Of a stretch of 57,354 bases of DNA, positions 31,454 through 40,890 are shown in pieces. The notes beneath the pieces were generated by a model that was not told where the DNA came from, did not search any database, and worked only from the letters and a program-made list of their open reading frames with translations. Position 1 is the first letter of the stretch. Each line of letters opens with the position of its first letter. Source of the stretch: an uncultured Rhodospirillales bacterium (GTDB lineage Bacteria > Pseudomonadota > Alphaproteobacteria > Acetobacterales > Acetobacteraceae); the NCBI GenBank assembly GCA_903865895.1, contig CAIPLM010000042.1, positions 1 through 57,354 of the forward strand, in the 5' to 3' direction. The translations under genes were made by a program, and so were the position numbers.

Positions 31454-33415
31454 ATGTCAGGACAATCCAATGGGGGCGGCACGCATCGCCCCCGCGCGGC
31501 GGCGATCATCGGCCCCTATGGCAGCGGCAAATCGACCCTTTTCGAAGCCCTCATGCTGGCCGGCGGCGCCAGTCTCAAGCGCGGCGACCCGCGCAGCCGG
31601 CGCATGGGCACCGAGCTTCGGCTCGGCCATTGCAGCTTCCTCGGCGATAGCTGGTCGCTGCTGGACTGCCCCGGTTCGGTGGAGTTCGCCTTCGAGACCG
31701 CGGCGGCGCTGAGCGCGGTGGATATCGCCGTCGTGGTGGTGGAGCCGGTGGCGGGCAAGGCGATGCTGGCCGCCCCGCTGCTCAAGCAGCTCGATGATCG
31801 CGGCATTCCCCATATCGTGTTCATCAACAAGATCGACACGCTGGAGGGCCGCGTGCAGGGCGTGCTCGATGCTCTGCAGGGGCATTCCCGGGTGCCGCTG
31901 GTGTTGCGCCAGGTGCCGATCCGCGACGGGGCGAAAATCACCGGCTATGTCGATGTCGTCAGCGAGCGGGCCTATCGCTACCGCAAGGGCCAGGAATCCG
32001 AGCTGATCGCCCTGCCTGGCGAGGTGCTGGCGCGCGAGCAGGAGGTGCGCGGCACGCTGCTGGAGCGGCTGGCCGACCATAATGACGCGCTGCTTGAGAA
32101 GCTGATCGAGGAGGTGGCGCCCTCCACCCAGGAGATCTACGCGCAGCTGCGCGCCGATCTGGCGGCGGATGCGGTGGTTGAGGTGCTGCTGGGCAATGCC
32201 GAGACCGATAACGGCATCCAGCGCCTGTGGAAGGCGCTGCGCCATGATACGCCATCGGCGGAGGAAACCGCGCAGGCGCGTGGAGTCGCTCCCGGCTCCG
32301 AGCCGGTGGCGCAGGTGGTGCGCAGCATCCATGCCGGCCATGCCGGCAAGCTCTCCATCGCGCGCATCTGGCGGGGCACGTTGAAGGATGGCGTGTCGCT
32401 GGGCGGCACCCGGCTCGGCGGCATTTTCCGCTATACCGGCGGTGAGGCGGCGAAAGTCGGGCAAGCCGAGGCCGGCGAGGTGGTGGCGCTTGGCCGCCTC
32501 GATGGCGTGCATACCGGGGCGACGGTCTCCACCGGACAGGTCGCAGCGCTCGCCTTCCCCGCCGCCCCGCCGCCGGTCTATGCGCTGGCGATCGCGACGG
32601 GGGATCGCGGTGATGATGTGAAACTCTCCGGCGCCTTGCAGAAGCTTGGCGAGGAGGACCCGGCGCTGCGCATCACCCAGGATGCCGATCTCGCGCAGAC
32701 CGTGCTGCATGGGCAGGGCGAGATGCATCTGAACGCCGCGATCGACCGGCTGGCCAAGGCCTATGGGCTCCGCGTTACCACCGCGCCGCCCAAGGTGGCC
32801 TATCGCGAGACCATCCGCCGCACGGTGCACCAGCACGGGCGGCTGAAGCGGCAGACCGGCGGGCATGGCCAGTTCGCCGACATCAAGATCGACATAGCGC
32901 CGCGTGACCGCGGGGCCGGGTTCCTGTTCGTCGACAAAATCGTCGGCGGCGTGGTGCCGCGCAACTACATCCCCGCGGTCGGCGAAGCTGCGGAGGAAGC
33001 CACGCGGAAAGGCCCGCTCGGGCACCCCGTGGTCGATGTCTCGGTGACGCTGGTGGATGGCAGCTACCACGCGGTGGACAGCTCGGACATGGCGTTCAAG
33101 TCCGCCACGCGGGCTGCGATGGCCGAGGGGCTGGCGGCCGCCGAGCCGCTGCTGCTGGAGCCGTTCGACCAGGTGACGGTGCGGGTGCCCAGCGAGTTCA
33201 CCTCGCGCGCCCAGCGCCTGCTGACCGGGCGGCGCGGCCAGATCCTCGGCTATGCGGAGGCCGAGGGCACGCCGGGCTGGGACGATGTGGAGGCGCTGGT
33301 GCCCCAGGCCGAGCTGCACGATTTCATCATCGAGCTGCGTTCGCAAACCCTCGGCCTCGGTTCATACTGGCGGATTTTCGACCATCTGGCGGAGAGCCGG
33401 GTGGCGGCCCGCTGA
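31454..33415 (+). CDS. Elongation factor G-like GTPase with atypical switch
   Basis: A 653-residue EF-G paralogue with the usual order: G domain 1-250, domain II about 285-375, then III, IV (QTGGHGQFADIKI, then SDMAFKSA) and V. Canonical EF-G is near 700 residues. The P-loop is GPYGSGKST (20-28) instead of GHVDHGKTT, NKID is intact (125-128), but G3 reads DCPGSVEF, with Ser75 where EF-G has the catalytic His. The effector loop (RRMGTELRL) also lacks the usual RGITI. It is therefore probably a slow or non-hydrolysing GTPase that binds ribosomes in a special state, not the housekeeping factor. GGAGG lies six bases before the ATG. Confidence 0.88.
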   Translation: MSGQSNGGGTHRPRAAAIIGPYGSGKSTLFEALMLAGGASLKRGDPRSRRMGTELRLGHCSFLGDSWSLLDCPGSVEFAFETAAALSAVDIAVVVVEPVAGKAMLAAPLLKQLDDRGIPHIVFINKIDTLEGRVQGVLDALQGHSRVPLVLRQVPIRDGAKITGYVDVVSERAYRYRKGQESELIALPGEVLAREQEVRGTLLERLADHNDALLEKLIEEVAPSTQEIYAQLRADLAADAVVEVLLGNAETDNGIQRLWKALRHDTPSAEETAQARGVAPGSEPVAQVVRSIHAGHAGKLSIARIWRGTLKDGVSLGGTRLGGIFRYTGGEAAKVGQAEAGEVVALGRLDGVHTGATVSTGQVAALAFPAAPPPVYALAIATGDRGDDVKLSGALQKLGEEDPALRITQDADLAQTVLHGQGEMHLNAAIDRLAKAYGLRVTTAPPKVAYRETIRRTVHQHGRLKRQTGGHGQFADIKIDIAPRDRGAGFLFVDKIVGGVVPRNYIPAVGEAAEEATRKGPLGHPVVDVSVTLVDGSYHAVDSSDMAFKSATRAAMAEGLAAAEPLLLEPFDQVTVRVPSEFTSRAQRLLTGRRGQILGYAEAEGTPGWDDVEALVPQAELHDFIIELRSQTLGLGSYWRIFDHLAESRVAAR

Positions 33416-33418
33416 CGC

Positions 33419-36400
33419 CTACGCTGTGAGCCGCGCGCGGCGGGCACCTTCCCAATAGGTGCCCGTCAGCGCGAGGTCGAAGCTGAACATGCGTGCCCCC
33501 GCAATGGCGATGGCGGCGTCGCCCGTGGTCCAGCGCCAGTCCGCCTCCGGTTCCGCCCAGCCGGCGGCGAGGCGCGTGTCGTCGAGCGCGATCGGCTGCC
33601 CGTCCAGGCGCGGGTTGGCGATGGCGACGCCGAGGCGCCGCGTATCGGTCTCGCCCGGCCGCGTATGGGCCGGCACCCAGCAGCGCGAGCGCAGGCGCAG
33701 CGTGTCCGCCGCGGGCAGGCGCAGATGCCATGTGCGGCCGCGGATGGCAGGGGCGAGCGCCCGCCCGCCGACCAAGGCGCGCAGAAGGGGGGCCTCGGTG
33801 CGCGCATGGCCGAGGGCTTCGGCGCGGGCGAGGATCTCCGCCTGAAGGGAGGCCAGCGCCTGCCCGCCCTGCACCAGCGTGCCGCAGGCCTGGTTCGCCC
33901 AGGCGTCGCGCGCGAAATCGGGATGCAGCTGAACGGCCCCGCCGCCATTGGCGAAGGCGGCGCGGTTGCCGGTATCGAGGTAGGATTCGCACGCCAACGC
34001 CTCGGCCAGCAGCACGTCGTGCCGCTCCAGCTCCACGTGCCAATAAGTCACGCGCGGCACCGCCATTTGCCGGATGGTCGCGCCGTTGATGAGGTGGCGG
34101 ATCGGCACCAGCCTCCCATCGCGGAACACCGCGTGGTCGGGCGAGAGCAGCAGCGCCCGCCCCGGCTGCCCCGGCCCGAAGGCGCCCGGCGCCACGCGCA
34201 CCGGCCGCACATCCCACGGCCTCGGGTGCCGCGCGACCTCCACGCTGCGGTGGCCGATCCAGCGGACCGGCAGGTGCTCGCCCCAGAGGTTGATGATGAC
34301 ATCCCCCATTGCAAGCGCCTCCACTGCGATCTCGCCCCGCGTGGTGCGGATGCGCGTGCCGGTGGCGAAGCAGGGGGCGGCGAGAGTGATGGTGGAGGCG
34401 GCGCCCGGGGTGAGGATGAAATCGCTCTGTTTATAGAGCCCCCACAGGTTGAGATGCCCGATGGGGGTGCCCTGCTTCGACCAGGTGAGCACGCCCGAAC
34501 CGAAGGGTTCCCGGAAGTAATCCAGCGCATCCGGGCTTTGTTCCAGCTGGATCACGTCGGTGCCACGGAACGAGAAGATCACGGCACCGAAGTCGGTTGC
34601 CGTGCCGAGATCGAGCGTGCTGCCGCCATCCGCCATCATGATGGCCGCGCCGGACCCGATGCCGCCGAGCAGCCGAACGGTGCCCCCGGCGGCGATGGTG
34701 ACGCCGCCGTTGCCCTGGACGGCGCCATCGATTTGCAGCGCATCGCCGGCATTGGCTCTCAGCCAGCCGTTGTTGGTCACGGCGGCGGCGATCTCGCCGT
34801 TGCCGGTGATGGTGAATCCGTCATCCACCGTCACCACCCCCGCCGCCGCGCCCCCGGCGGTGCCGATCTCCACCGTGGAGGTGCCATCGACGCTAAGGCG
34901 CCCGGTGTAGACGAAGGGCGGGAAATCGAGAAACGTCACCGAGGTGGAGGACAGCGTGAGCCCGCCCAGCCGAACGCTCGCCCCGCCGCTCGCGGCGATG
35001 GTGCCAGCGCCGTAAACCGCCCCGAGCGGGTAGCCGAACACCGATGCGGTGCCGAGATGCGCATTGCCCGCGACTGTGAGGCTCGCCCCCGCGCCGCTCA
35101 CGCTCAGCGCATTGTCGATCTCGGCATCGCTGGCGCTCAGGCTGGCGCCGGACGCGAGGGTGAGGTGGGAGAGCTCGGTGGAGGAATGCAGCCCCCAGGC
35201 GCCGCCGACATCCACTTGGAGATGCCCGGTCAGAAAGGTGCCGGCCAGGGTGTAGGGACCGAGCACCTCGATGCTGGCCGAAGTTCCGGTGCCGCCGAGC
35301 GGCCCGGGGGTGAAGGGCGCCATGCCGAACAGCTGCACCGGGATGCTGCCATCCGGCCCGGTTGCCGGCGCGCTGCCGCTGCTCAAGTCCGTCCAGTTGC
35401 CGGCGCCCGCCCAGTCGAACGGGCCTGCGGAGGTGGCCATCAGTGCGAGCGTATGCCCGCTCGCCGGGTTGCTCGTCAGGGTCACGCTGGCGTGCGCCGT
35501 GCCGGAATTGAAGTGGAAGCTGCTGCCGAGATAGTCGCCGCTGAGCGTGATGCTGCCGACACCGGTCGCGCCGGAGAACAGGTTGATGGTGGCGCTGCCG
35601 ACGTGGCCGGGCGTGCCGGCATCGAACTGTGCCGCTGTGATGCTGCCGGGCAGTGCGATGGTCTCCCCCGGCGCGAACCCGGCGATGGTGCCGGCGAACA
35701 GGCCCGGCGCATCCAGCGTCACCGCATCGGCCGCGCCGCCCATGGCGATCACCTGCCCGGCGCCGACGATGCCGCCGATCTCCAGCCCGTTGCCCGCCCC
35801 GCTATCCGCCGCATCGATGGTGCCCGCGCCGAGCACGCCACCCAGCACCCGCATGGGGTGCAGCACATCGCCCACCACATGCACCTTACCGCTGTTGACC
35901 ATGTTGGCCGACAGCGTTCCGGTGAGGTCGATCGACAGCCCGGCATCCACGCTCAGCGCCCCTGGCGCCGGCGACCCGGTGGTGCCGATTTCCAGCGCCG
36001 ACGTCGCATCGATGGTGATCGACGGGGCGTCGGATGGCGCGATCGCCAGCGCGGCCATGCTGAGACCGCCCAGCCGCGCGCTTGCGTGGTCGGACAGTGT
36101 GAGCCCGCCGAAATAGGGGAAAATCCCGCCGTTGAGGGCGAAGAGCGTGACCGGCATGCCCAGCATGCCGGCGACCTCGAACGTCGTGCCGGCGCCACTC
36201 ATCGCGAAATCGCCGGTGAAGGTCGCGCTGGCGGCGCGCATGCTGCCTTGCAGACTCACGCTGCCGGCGATCGGCGCGCCAATGCCGGAGCCGGTCGGCA
36301 GGGCGACCACGGCGAGCGTGTCCGCCGTGTAGGACCCGCTCAGCGCGACGGTACCGCCGACCGAGAGCGACCGGACCTGGCCGCCGCCGCTGACGGTGAT

Positions 36401-37495
36401 GGCTGGGGTGGAGGCGATGGAGACAACGTCGTCCGGGTTGGGCAGGCTGGCGGCGCCGGACGCCTTGCCGGAGGTGATATCCGCCCAATTGCCGAGGGTT
36501 TGCCACGCACCGCTGCCGCCCTGCCACGCCAGCTCGCGCAAGATCGGGGCGTCGGTGGTGAGCGCCACGCCGCCGCCGCTTGCCTGGAGGGGAAAGGCGC
36601 GGCCGCCGTAGCTTCCGACAAGGGTGAGCGTCTCGACAACGGTGCCGCCTGCACTCAGGGCCAGTTGCCCGCCGAAAGGCAGCCCGGGGCTGGCCGTGAA
36701 CATGGCGGCGTTGATCCCGGCCGGCAGCAGGATGGTGTCGCCGGCCACGAAGTCGCGCACCGCGAGCCCGCTCAGCGCGGCATTGCGTAAATCGAGCACC
36801 CCCGCCGCCCCGGCGAAATCCACCGTATTGCCGGCAGTAATGGTGCCGCTGAGCGCCAGCGTCGCCCCGGCGTCGATTTGCAGCACCCCGCCCGAGGCGC
36901 TGCCGATGCTGCCGGTGAGCGCGGCCGAGGCCGTCGTCTCGATGGTGCCGTTGTTCTGGATATTGCCGCCGATACTGAACCCGGTGCCCTTCGCCACCAT
37001 CCCCGGATCGACGCGGAACAGCCCGTCCGGCTCGTTGCCGACGGTGCCGATTTCCATCCGCGCCGTGCCATCGACATTGATCGACGCGGAGCCGAGATCG
37101 ATGCTGCCTGCCAGCAGGGAGCCGTGGTCGGACAGCGTGATGGCGGCGGGCGCCGAGAGGCTGCCGAACACCGCCGTCGCCCCGGCGCCGGATACCACGT
37201 AGCTGCCGCCCTGGCCGGTTCCCGTCACCATGGTCGCGCCGGGCAGGAAGGTGAGCGTCGCGCTGTTCTGCTCGGCGCCGAAACTGAACTGCCCGCCGAG
37301 CATGACATCGCTGAGGATACTCACCTGCGCCGCGGTGCCGGTGGACGTCACGGTCACGCCGACCGGCCAGACCGGGAAGGTCACGCTATCCGCGGCCCCC
37401 GGCGCCAGCGTGCCGGAAGCGTCGGTCAAATCCGTCCAGTTGAATGGGAAGGACCAATCACCGATGCCGCCATTCCAGGTGAAACTATGCGCCAC
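33419..37495 (-). CDS. Large repeat-rich surface protein with Hint domain
   Basis: A 1358-residue protein. Three beta-rich modules of about 350 residues each open with a Trp/Gly motif: WNGGIGDWSFPFNW near residue 6, WQGGSGAWQTLGNW near 322 and DWAGAGNWTDL near 692. They are rich in GT, SG and DG turns like autotransporter passenger repeats. Near 1040 an APCFATGTRIRT begins a Hint_2 (hedgehog/intein-like) domain with the LSPDHAV histidine block, followed by a C-terminal beta region. Hint domains self-cleave, using the Cys. No classical signal peptide or beta-barrel is visible, so export is by an unknown, perhaps type I-like route. Start GTG 37495 with GAGG five bases before. It ends three bases from the EF-G-like gene. 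Confidence 0.82.
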   Translation of the reverse strand: MAHSFTWNGGIGDWSFPFNWTDLTDASGTLAPGAADSVTFPVWPVGVTVTSTGTAAQVSILSDVMLGGQFSFGAEQNSATLTFLPGATMVTGTGQGGSYVVSGAGATAVFGSLSAPAAITLSDHGSLLAGSIDLGSASINVDGTARMEIGTVGNEPDGLFRVDPGMVAKGTGFSIGGNIQNNGTIETTASAALTGSIGSASGGVLQIDAGATLALSGTITAGNTVDFAGAAGVLDLRNAALSGLAVRDFVAGDTILLPAGINAAMFTASPGLPFGGQLALSAGGTVVETLTLVGSYGGRAFPLQASGGGVALTTDAPILRELAWQGGSGAWQTLGNWADITSGKASGAASLPNPDDVVSIASTPAITVSGGGQVRSLSVGGTVALSGSYTADTLAVVALPTGSGIGAPIAGSVSLQGSMRAASATFTGDFAMSGAGTTFEVAGMLGMPVTLFALNGGIFPYFGGLTLSDHASARLGGLSMAALAIAPSDAPSITIDATSALEIGTTGSPAPGALSVDAGLSIDLTGTLSANMVNSGKVHVVGDVLHPMRVLGGVLGAGTIDAADSGAGNGLEIGGIVGAGQVIAMGGAADAVTLDAPGLFAGTIAGFAPGETIALPGSITAAQFDAGTPGHVGSATINLFSGATGVGSITLSGDYLGSSFHFNSGTAHASVTLTSNPASGHTLALMATSAGPFDWAGAGNWTDLSSGSAPATGPDGSIPVQLFGMAPFTPGPLGGTGTSASIEVLGPYTLAGTFLTGHLQVDVGGAWGLHSSTELSHLTLASGASLSASDAEIDNALSVSGAGASLTVAGNAHLGTASVFGYPLGAVYGAGTIAASGGASVRLGGLTLSSTSVTFLDFPPFVYTGRLSVDGTSTVEIGTAGGAAAGVVTVDDGFTITGNGEIAAAVTNNGWLRANAGDALQIDGAVQGNGGVTIAAGGTVRLLGGIGSGAAIMMADGGSTLDLGTATDFGAVIFSFRGTDVIQLEQSPDALDYFREPFGSGVLTWSKQGTPIGHLNLWGLYKQSDFILTPGAASTITLAAPCFATGTRIRTTRGEIAVEALAMGDVIINLWGEHLPVRWIGHRSVEVARHPRPWDVRPVRVAPGAFGPGQPGRALLLSPDHAVFRDGRLVPIRHLINGATIRQMAVPRVTYWHVELERHDVLLAEALACESYLDTGNRAAFANGGGAVQLHPDFARDAWANQACGTLVQGGQALASLQAEILARAEALGHARTEAPLLRALVGGRALAPAIRGRTWHLRLPAADTLRLRSRCWVPAHTRPGETDTRRLGVAIANPRLDGQPIALDDTRLAAGWAEPEADWRWTTGDAAIAIAGARMFSFDLALTGTYWEGARRARLTA

Positions 37496-37626
37496 GGCGA
37501 CCTCATCAGGGCAGTGATGACCCGACGCTATTCATTACCTCTTCGCCCGGCAATATATTCTTCAGCCGGCGCGGGCGTGACACTCTTGTGCACCGTCATT
37601 TCCCGAGGGCGAAGGCGCGGCGCCGC

Positions 37627-39114
37627 TTACCCCTGGCGACGTTTGCGCAACAGCAGCAGCATCACCAGCGCCGGGATCGTCACCATCGACATCATCAGGA
37701 AATCATTGTTGTAGGCGATGATCAGCGCCTGGCGGTTGACCATCTGGTCCAGGATTATGGCGCCCTGCGCGCGGGCGGGGTCGATCAAATGGGCATTGCC
37801 TTGCAGCAGCCGGTTGAACGGCGTGAGGTCGGCGGCCAGCCCGGCATGGGAGGACTGGATGCCGCGGGCGAGCGTGAAGGCGGTGACGGAAATGCCGATC
37901 GCCGCGCCGATGTTGCGGCAGAGGGACTGCACGGCGGTGGCGTCCCCGCGCAGATACGGCGGCAGGGTGGTGAAGGAGATCACCGTCACCGGGTTCCAGA
38001 TGCAGCCCATCGAGAAGCCCTGGATGATCATCGTCACCATCACCCGCGTGCCGCCGACGTCGGGCGTCCAGTGGCTCATGTCGTAGAGGGAAATGCCGAG
38101 TACGGTGAGGCCCATGGCCATGATTTTGCGCTGGTCGGTGCGGCCGCCGAGGCGGGCGATGAACATCATCGCCCCCATGGTGCCGAAGCCGCGCGGCGCC
38201 ATCAGCAGCCCGGTATCGGCGACGGAATGGCCGGAGAGGTTTTGCAGATAGGGGGCGATCAGCGCGGAAGAGGCCATCATCACCGTGTTGGTGGTGAACA
38301 TCAGCAGGGTCGCGGTGGTGAAGTAGCGGTCCTTGAACAGGGCAGGGGGGATGAAGGGCTTCTCGGCGGTGAACATGTGCACGCCGAAGAGATAAATCCC
38401 GAGCCCGCCCAGCACCGCCTCGATGATGATCTCGTGGGACTGGAACCAGTCCTCGGTCTGCCCGCGATCGAGCATCAGCTGGAGGGCGCCGACGCCGAGC
38501 GCGAGCACGGCGAAGCCCGTCCAGTCGAATTTCAGCTCCGGGTTGCGCGGCGCCCGCGGCAAAGTGAGGGCGAGGCCGGTGGTGGCGATGATGCCGAGGG
38601 GGAGGTTGATATAGAACACCCAGCGCCAGTCCAGCGCGTCCGTCAGGTAGCCGCCGAGGGTGGGGCCGAGGATGGGGCCGATCATCACCCCCATGCCGAA
38701 GGCCGCCATCGCCTGGCTGCGCTTCTCGGCGGGGTAGATGTCCAGCATGGTGGCCTGGCTGAGCGGCACAAGGGCGGCGCCGAACACGCCCTGGAGGACG
38801 CGGAACAGCACCATCTGGGTCAGCGACTGTGCGGCGCCGCACAGCATCGAGCTGAGGGTGAAGCCGATCAGGCAGGTGAGATAGAGATTTTTGCGGCCGA
38901 AGCGCGCGGAGATCCAGCCGATCGGCGCGGTGCCGATGGCGGAGGCGATGACGTAGGAGGTCAGCACCCAGGAGATCTGGTCGAGCGTGGTGTTGAGGCT
39001 GCCCTGCATATAGGGCAGCGCCACGTTGGCGATGGTGCTGTCGAGCACCTGCATCAGGGTGCCCATCATGGAAAAGGTCGAGATCAGCAGCCGATGGCGG
39101 ACGGGCTCGGTCAT
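37627..39114 (-). CDS. DHA2-family MFS efflux transporter (EmrB/QacA type)
   Basis: A 495-residue inner-membrane protein with about fourteen helices, the DHA2 arrangement. Motifs include LDSTIANVALPYMQGSL in helix 1 (the D1-type motif), GWISARFGRKNLYLTC in loop 2-3, and PILGPTLGGYL in helix 5 (motif C of antiporters). It should expel drugs or metabolites by proton antiport. An EmrA-like partner is not adjacent. Its ATG overlaps the CofC-like gene stop by four bases (39111-39114), so it belongs to the operon starting at 40792. No further feature is seen in the 131 bases up to the Hint-protein start apart from an A/T-rich patch (37550-37560). Confidence 0.93.
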   Translation of the reverse strand: MTEPVRHRLLISTFSMMGTLMQVLDSTIANVALPYMQGSLNTTLDQISWVLTSYVIASAIGTAPIGWISARFGRKNLYLTCLIGFTLSSMLCGAAQSLTQMVLFRVLQGVFGAALVPLSQATMLDIYPAEKRSQAMAAFGMGVMIGPILGPTLGGYLTDALDWRWVFYINLPLGIIATTGLALTLPRAPRNPELKFDWTGFAVLALGVGALQLMLDRGQTEDWFQSHEIIIEAVLGGLGIYLFGVHMFTAEKPFIPPALFKDRYFTTATLLMFTTNTVMMASSALIAPYLQNLSGHSVADTGLLMAPRGFGTMGAMMFIARLGGRTDQRKIMAMGLTVLGISLYDMSHWTPDVGGTRVMVTMIIQGFSMGCIWNPVTVISFTTLPPYLRGDATAVQSLCRNIGAAIGISVTAFTLARGIQSSHAGLAADLTPFNRLLQGNAHLIDPARAQGAIILDQMVNRQALIIAYNNDFLMMSMVTIPALVMLLLLRKRRQG

Positions 39115-39782
39115 GCCGGCGGCTCCGGCCGGGGGGGCAGGCGCAGGCGGCGCACCACGTCCGGCCGGGCGGCGAGCCAGGCGCCGGTGGCGCCGGCGGG
39201 GGCATGGGCGAGGAGGGCGCGCAGATCGGCGGCATCATCCACGTCCATGCCGATGCGGGGCAAAGTGAGCAGCACGCAGGAAGCGCCGGCGCGGGCGGCT
39301 TCGCCCTGGTGCTTGGGCAGGCTGTCCGGTCCGAAATGCGAGGGGAACAGCGTGGGCGGGCGGCGCAGGATGGCGTTGGTGCCGGTGCCGTCACGCGAGG
39401 GCACGATCACCACATCGGCCTCGGCGGCAAAAATCGCGTCGATATCGCCGCCGGTCATCACCGGCAGGTCGAGCGGGAGGCGGAGCAGGGCGGTCACCCC
39501 CTCGCTCTCGCAGTGGCGCGATGCCGCATCGACGGAGGCGCTTTCGGAGGTCTGGGTTTCCTCATGCAGCACGCGGAAGCCGAAATCCTCCGCCATCGCG
39601 GCGATGCCGGGATCGGCAGTGACCACGTAGACCCGGGCGGGGGCGCGGGCGGCGCGGGCGGCGGCGAAGCCATCGGCGATCATGGCCGACATCAGGCTGC
39701 GGCGATCCTCCTGCACGAGCAGCGGGGCAAGCCGCTGCTTGGCGTTGTCGCGCAGCTTCACCGGCAGCAGCAGCGCCCTCAC
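39111..39782 (-). CDS. 2-phospholactate/PEP guanylyltransferase-like protein (CofC family)
   Basis: A 223-residue nucleotidyltransferase of the CofC family. Features are the opening LLPVKLRDNAKQRLAPLL, the central LRLPLDLPVMTGGDID, and the nucleotide motif SRDGTGTNAILRRPP followed by FGPDSLPKH. CofC charges 2-phospholactate, 3-phosphoglycerate or PEP with GTP in coenzyme F420 synthesis. No other F420 gene (CofD, CofE, CofG/H) is seen in the window, so the role in this organism is unproved; it could be a general nucleotidyltransferase. GTG start overlaps the reductase stop (GTGA at 39779-39782), and its own stop overlaps the DHA2 transporter, so the three are one tightly coupled operon. Confidence 0.8.
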   Translation of the reverse strand: MRALLLPVKLRDNAKQRLAPLLVQEDRRSLMSAMIADGFAAARAARAPARVYVVTADPGIAAMAEDFGFRVLHEETQTSESASVDAASRHCESEGVTALLRLPLDLPVMTGGDIDAIFAAEADVVIVPSRDGTGTNAILRRPPTLFPSHFGPDSLPKHQGEAARAGASCVLLTLPRIGMDVDDAADLRALLAHAPAGATGAWLAARPDVVRRLRLPPRPEPPA

Positions 39783-40792
39783 GCAGGCACACCCTTGGTG
39801 GTGGAGTATTCGAAGTGCAGCGCCGTGCCGGGATGCACGATGGGGTGGATGGCATGGGCCGCCATCGCTGCCTCCGAGAAGCCTTGCAGGATCAGCTTGA
39901 GCTTGCCGGGATAGGTGGCGACGTCCCCGATGGCGAAGACGCCGGGGATGGAGGTCTCGCAGGTCGCGGGCGTCACCGAGAGGTGGTGGCGTTCGAGCGC
40001 GAGGCCCCAGGCGGCGATTGGGCCGAGATCCATCGACAGGCCGAAGAAGGGCAGCAGCACGTCGGCCGGGAGGTCACGCAGCGTGCCGTCGAGATCGGCG
40101 ACGCTGACGGAGGTGAGGCGGCCGGCATCGCCGTTCAGCGCGTGCAGCTGGTAGGGGATCACCATCTCCACCTCGCCCGCGGCGGCGGCGGCATCGAGCT
40201 GGGCGGCGCTCTCGGGGGCGGCGCGGAATTTGGGGCGGCGATGCACCACCTGGATGGAGGCGGCGATGCCGCGGAGGGCGAGTGCCCAGTCCACCGCGGA
40301 GTCGCCGCCACCGGCGATCACCACGCGCTTGCCGCGCAGATCCTCGCGGCGGCGGACATAGTATTGCACCGCGCCGGTGGCTTCGTATTCGGGCAGCCCA
40401 TCGAGCGGCGGGCGGTTGGGGCCGAAGGCGCCGGCGCCGGCGGCGATCAGCACCGCCTTGCAGCGCACGATGTCGCCGAGGTCGGTCGTCAGGGTGAAAT
40501 CGCCGCAGGCGCCGGCCAGGCCCTCGACGCGGCGGCCGAGCAGGCGGGGGGCGGCGAAGGGGGCGATCTGACGTTCCAGCGCGCCGATCAGCTCGCCCGC
40601 CTCGATGCCGGGATGGGCGGGGATGTCGTAGATCGGCTTCTCCGGGTAGAGCGCCGTGCACTGGCCGCCGATTTCGCCGAGCGCGTCGATCAGCACGCTG
40701 CGCAGCTTCAGCATGCCCAGTTCGAACACGGCGAACAGCCCGGCGGGGCCGGCGCCGATGATGGCGATATCGGTTTCGATCTCAGTGCGCAT
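39779..40792 (-). CDS. Ferredoxin-NADP reductase, thioredoxin reductase-like type
   Basis: A 337-residue flavoprotein. GAGPAGLFAV near residues 12-21 is the FAD Rossmann motif, GGGDSAVDWA near 162 the NADP motif, and GDVATYPGKLKLI near 290 the second FAD motif. There is no CxxC redox pair, so it is the TrxR-like ferredoxin (flavodoxin)-NADP+ reductase (YumC type) rather than a thioredoxin reductase. It reduces or oxidises ferredoxin with NADP(H) in the cytoplasm. The MRTEIET start at 40792 is preferred over an in-frame ATG at 40807. It heads an operon with a CofC-like protein and a DHA2 transporter. Confidence 0.9.
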   Translation of the reverse strand: MRTEIETDIAIIGAGPAGLFAVFELGMLKLRSVLIDALGEIGGQCTALYPEKPIYDIPAHPGIEAGELIGALERQIAPFAAPRLLGRRVEGLAGACGDFTLTTDLGDIVRCKAVLIAAGAGAFGPNRPPLDGLPEYEATGAVQYYVRRREDLRGKRVVIAGGGDSAVDWALALRGIAASIQVVHRRPKFRAAPESAAQLDAAAAAGEVEMVIPYQLHALNGDAGRLTSVSVADLDGTLRDLPADVLLPFFGLSMDLGPIAAWGLALERHHLSVTPATCETSIPGVFAIGDVATYPGKLKLILQGFSEAAMAAHAIHPIVHPGTALHFEYSTTKGVPA

Positions 40793-40890
40793 GGCCCGTT
40801 TAACCACAGGAAGCGCCGAGGTGGAACGGCGGCGAAGCAGGGCAGGTCAGCATGATGGCGCGCGGGTGGCGGGCGGGATAGCCTTCGGGG

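Noticed and set aside
33665-36790. A 1041-codon plus-strand open frame
   Set aside because: Antisense of the Hint-domain protein; no domain or ribosome site.
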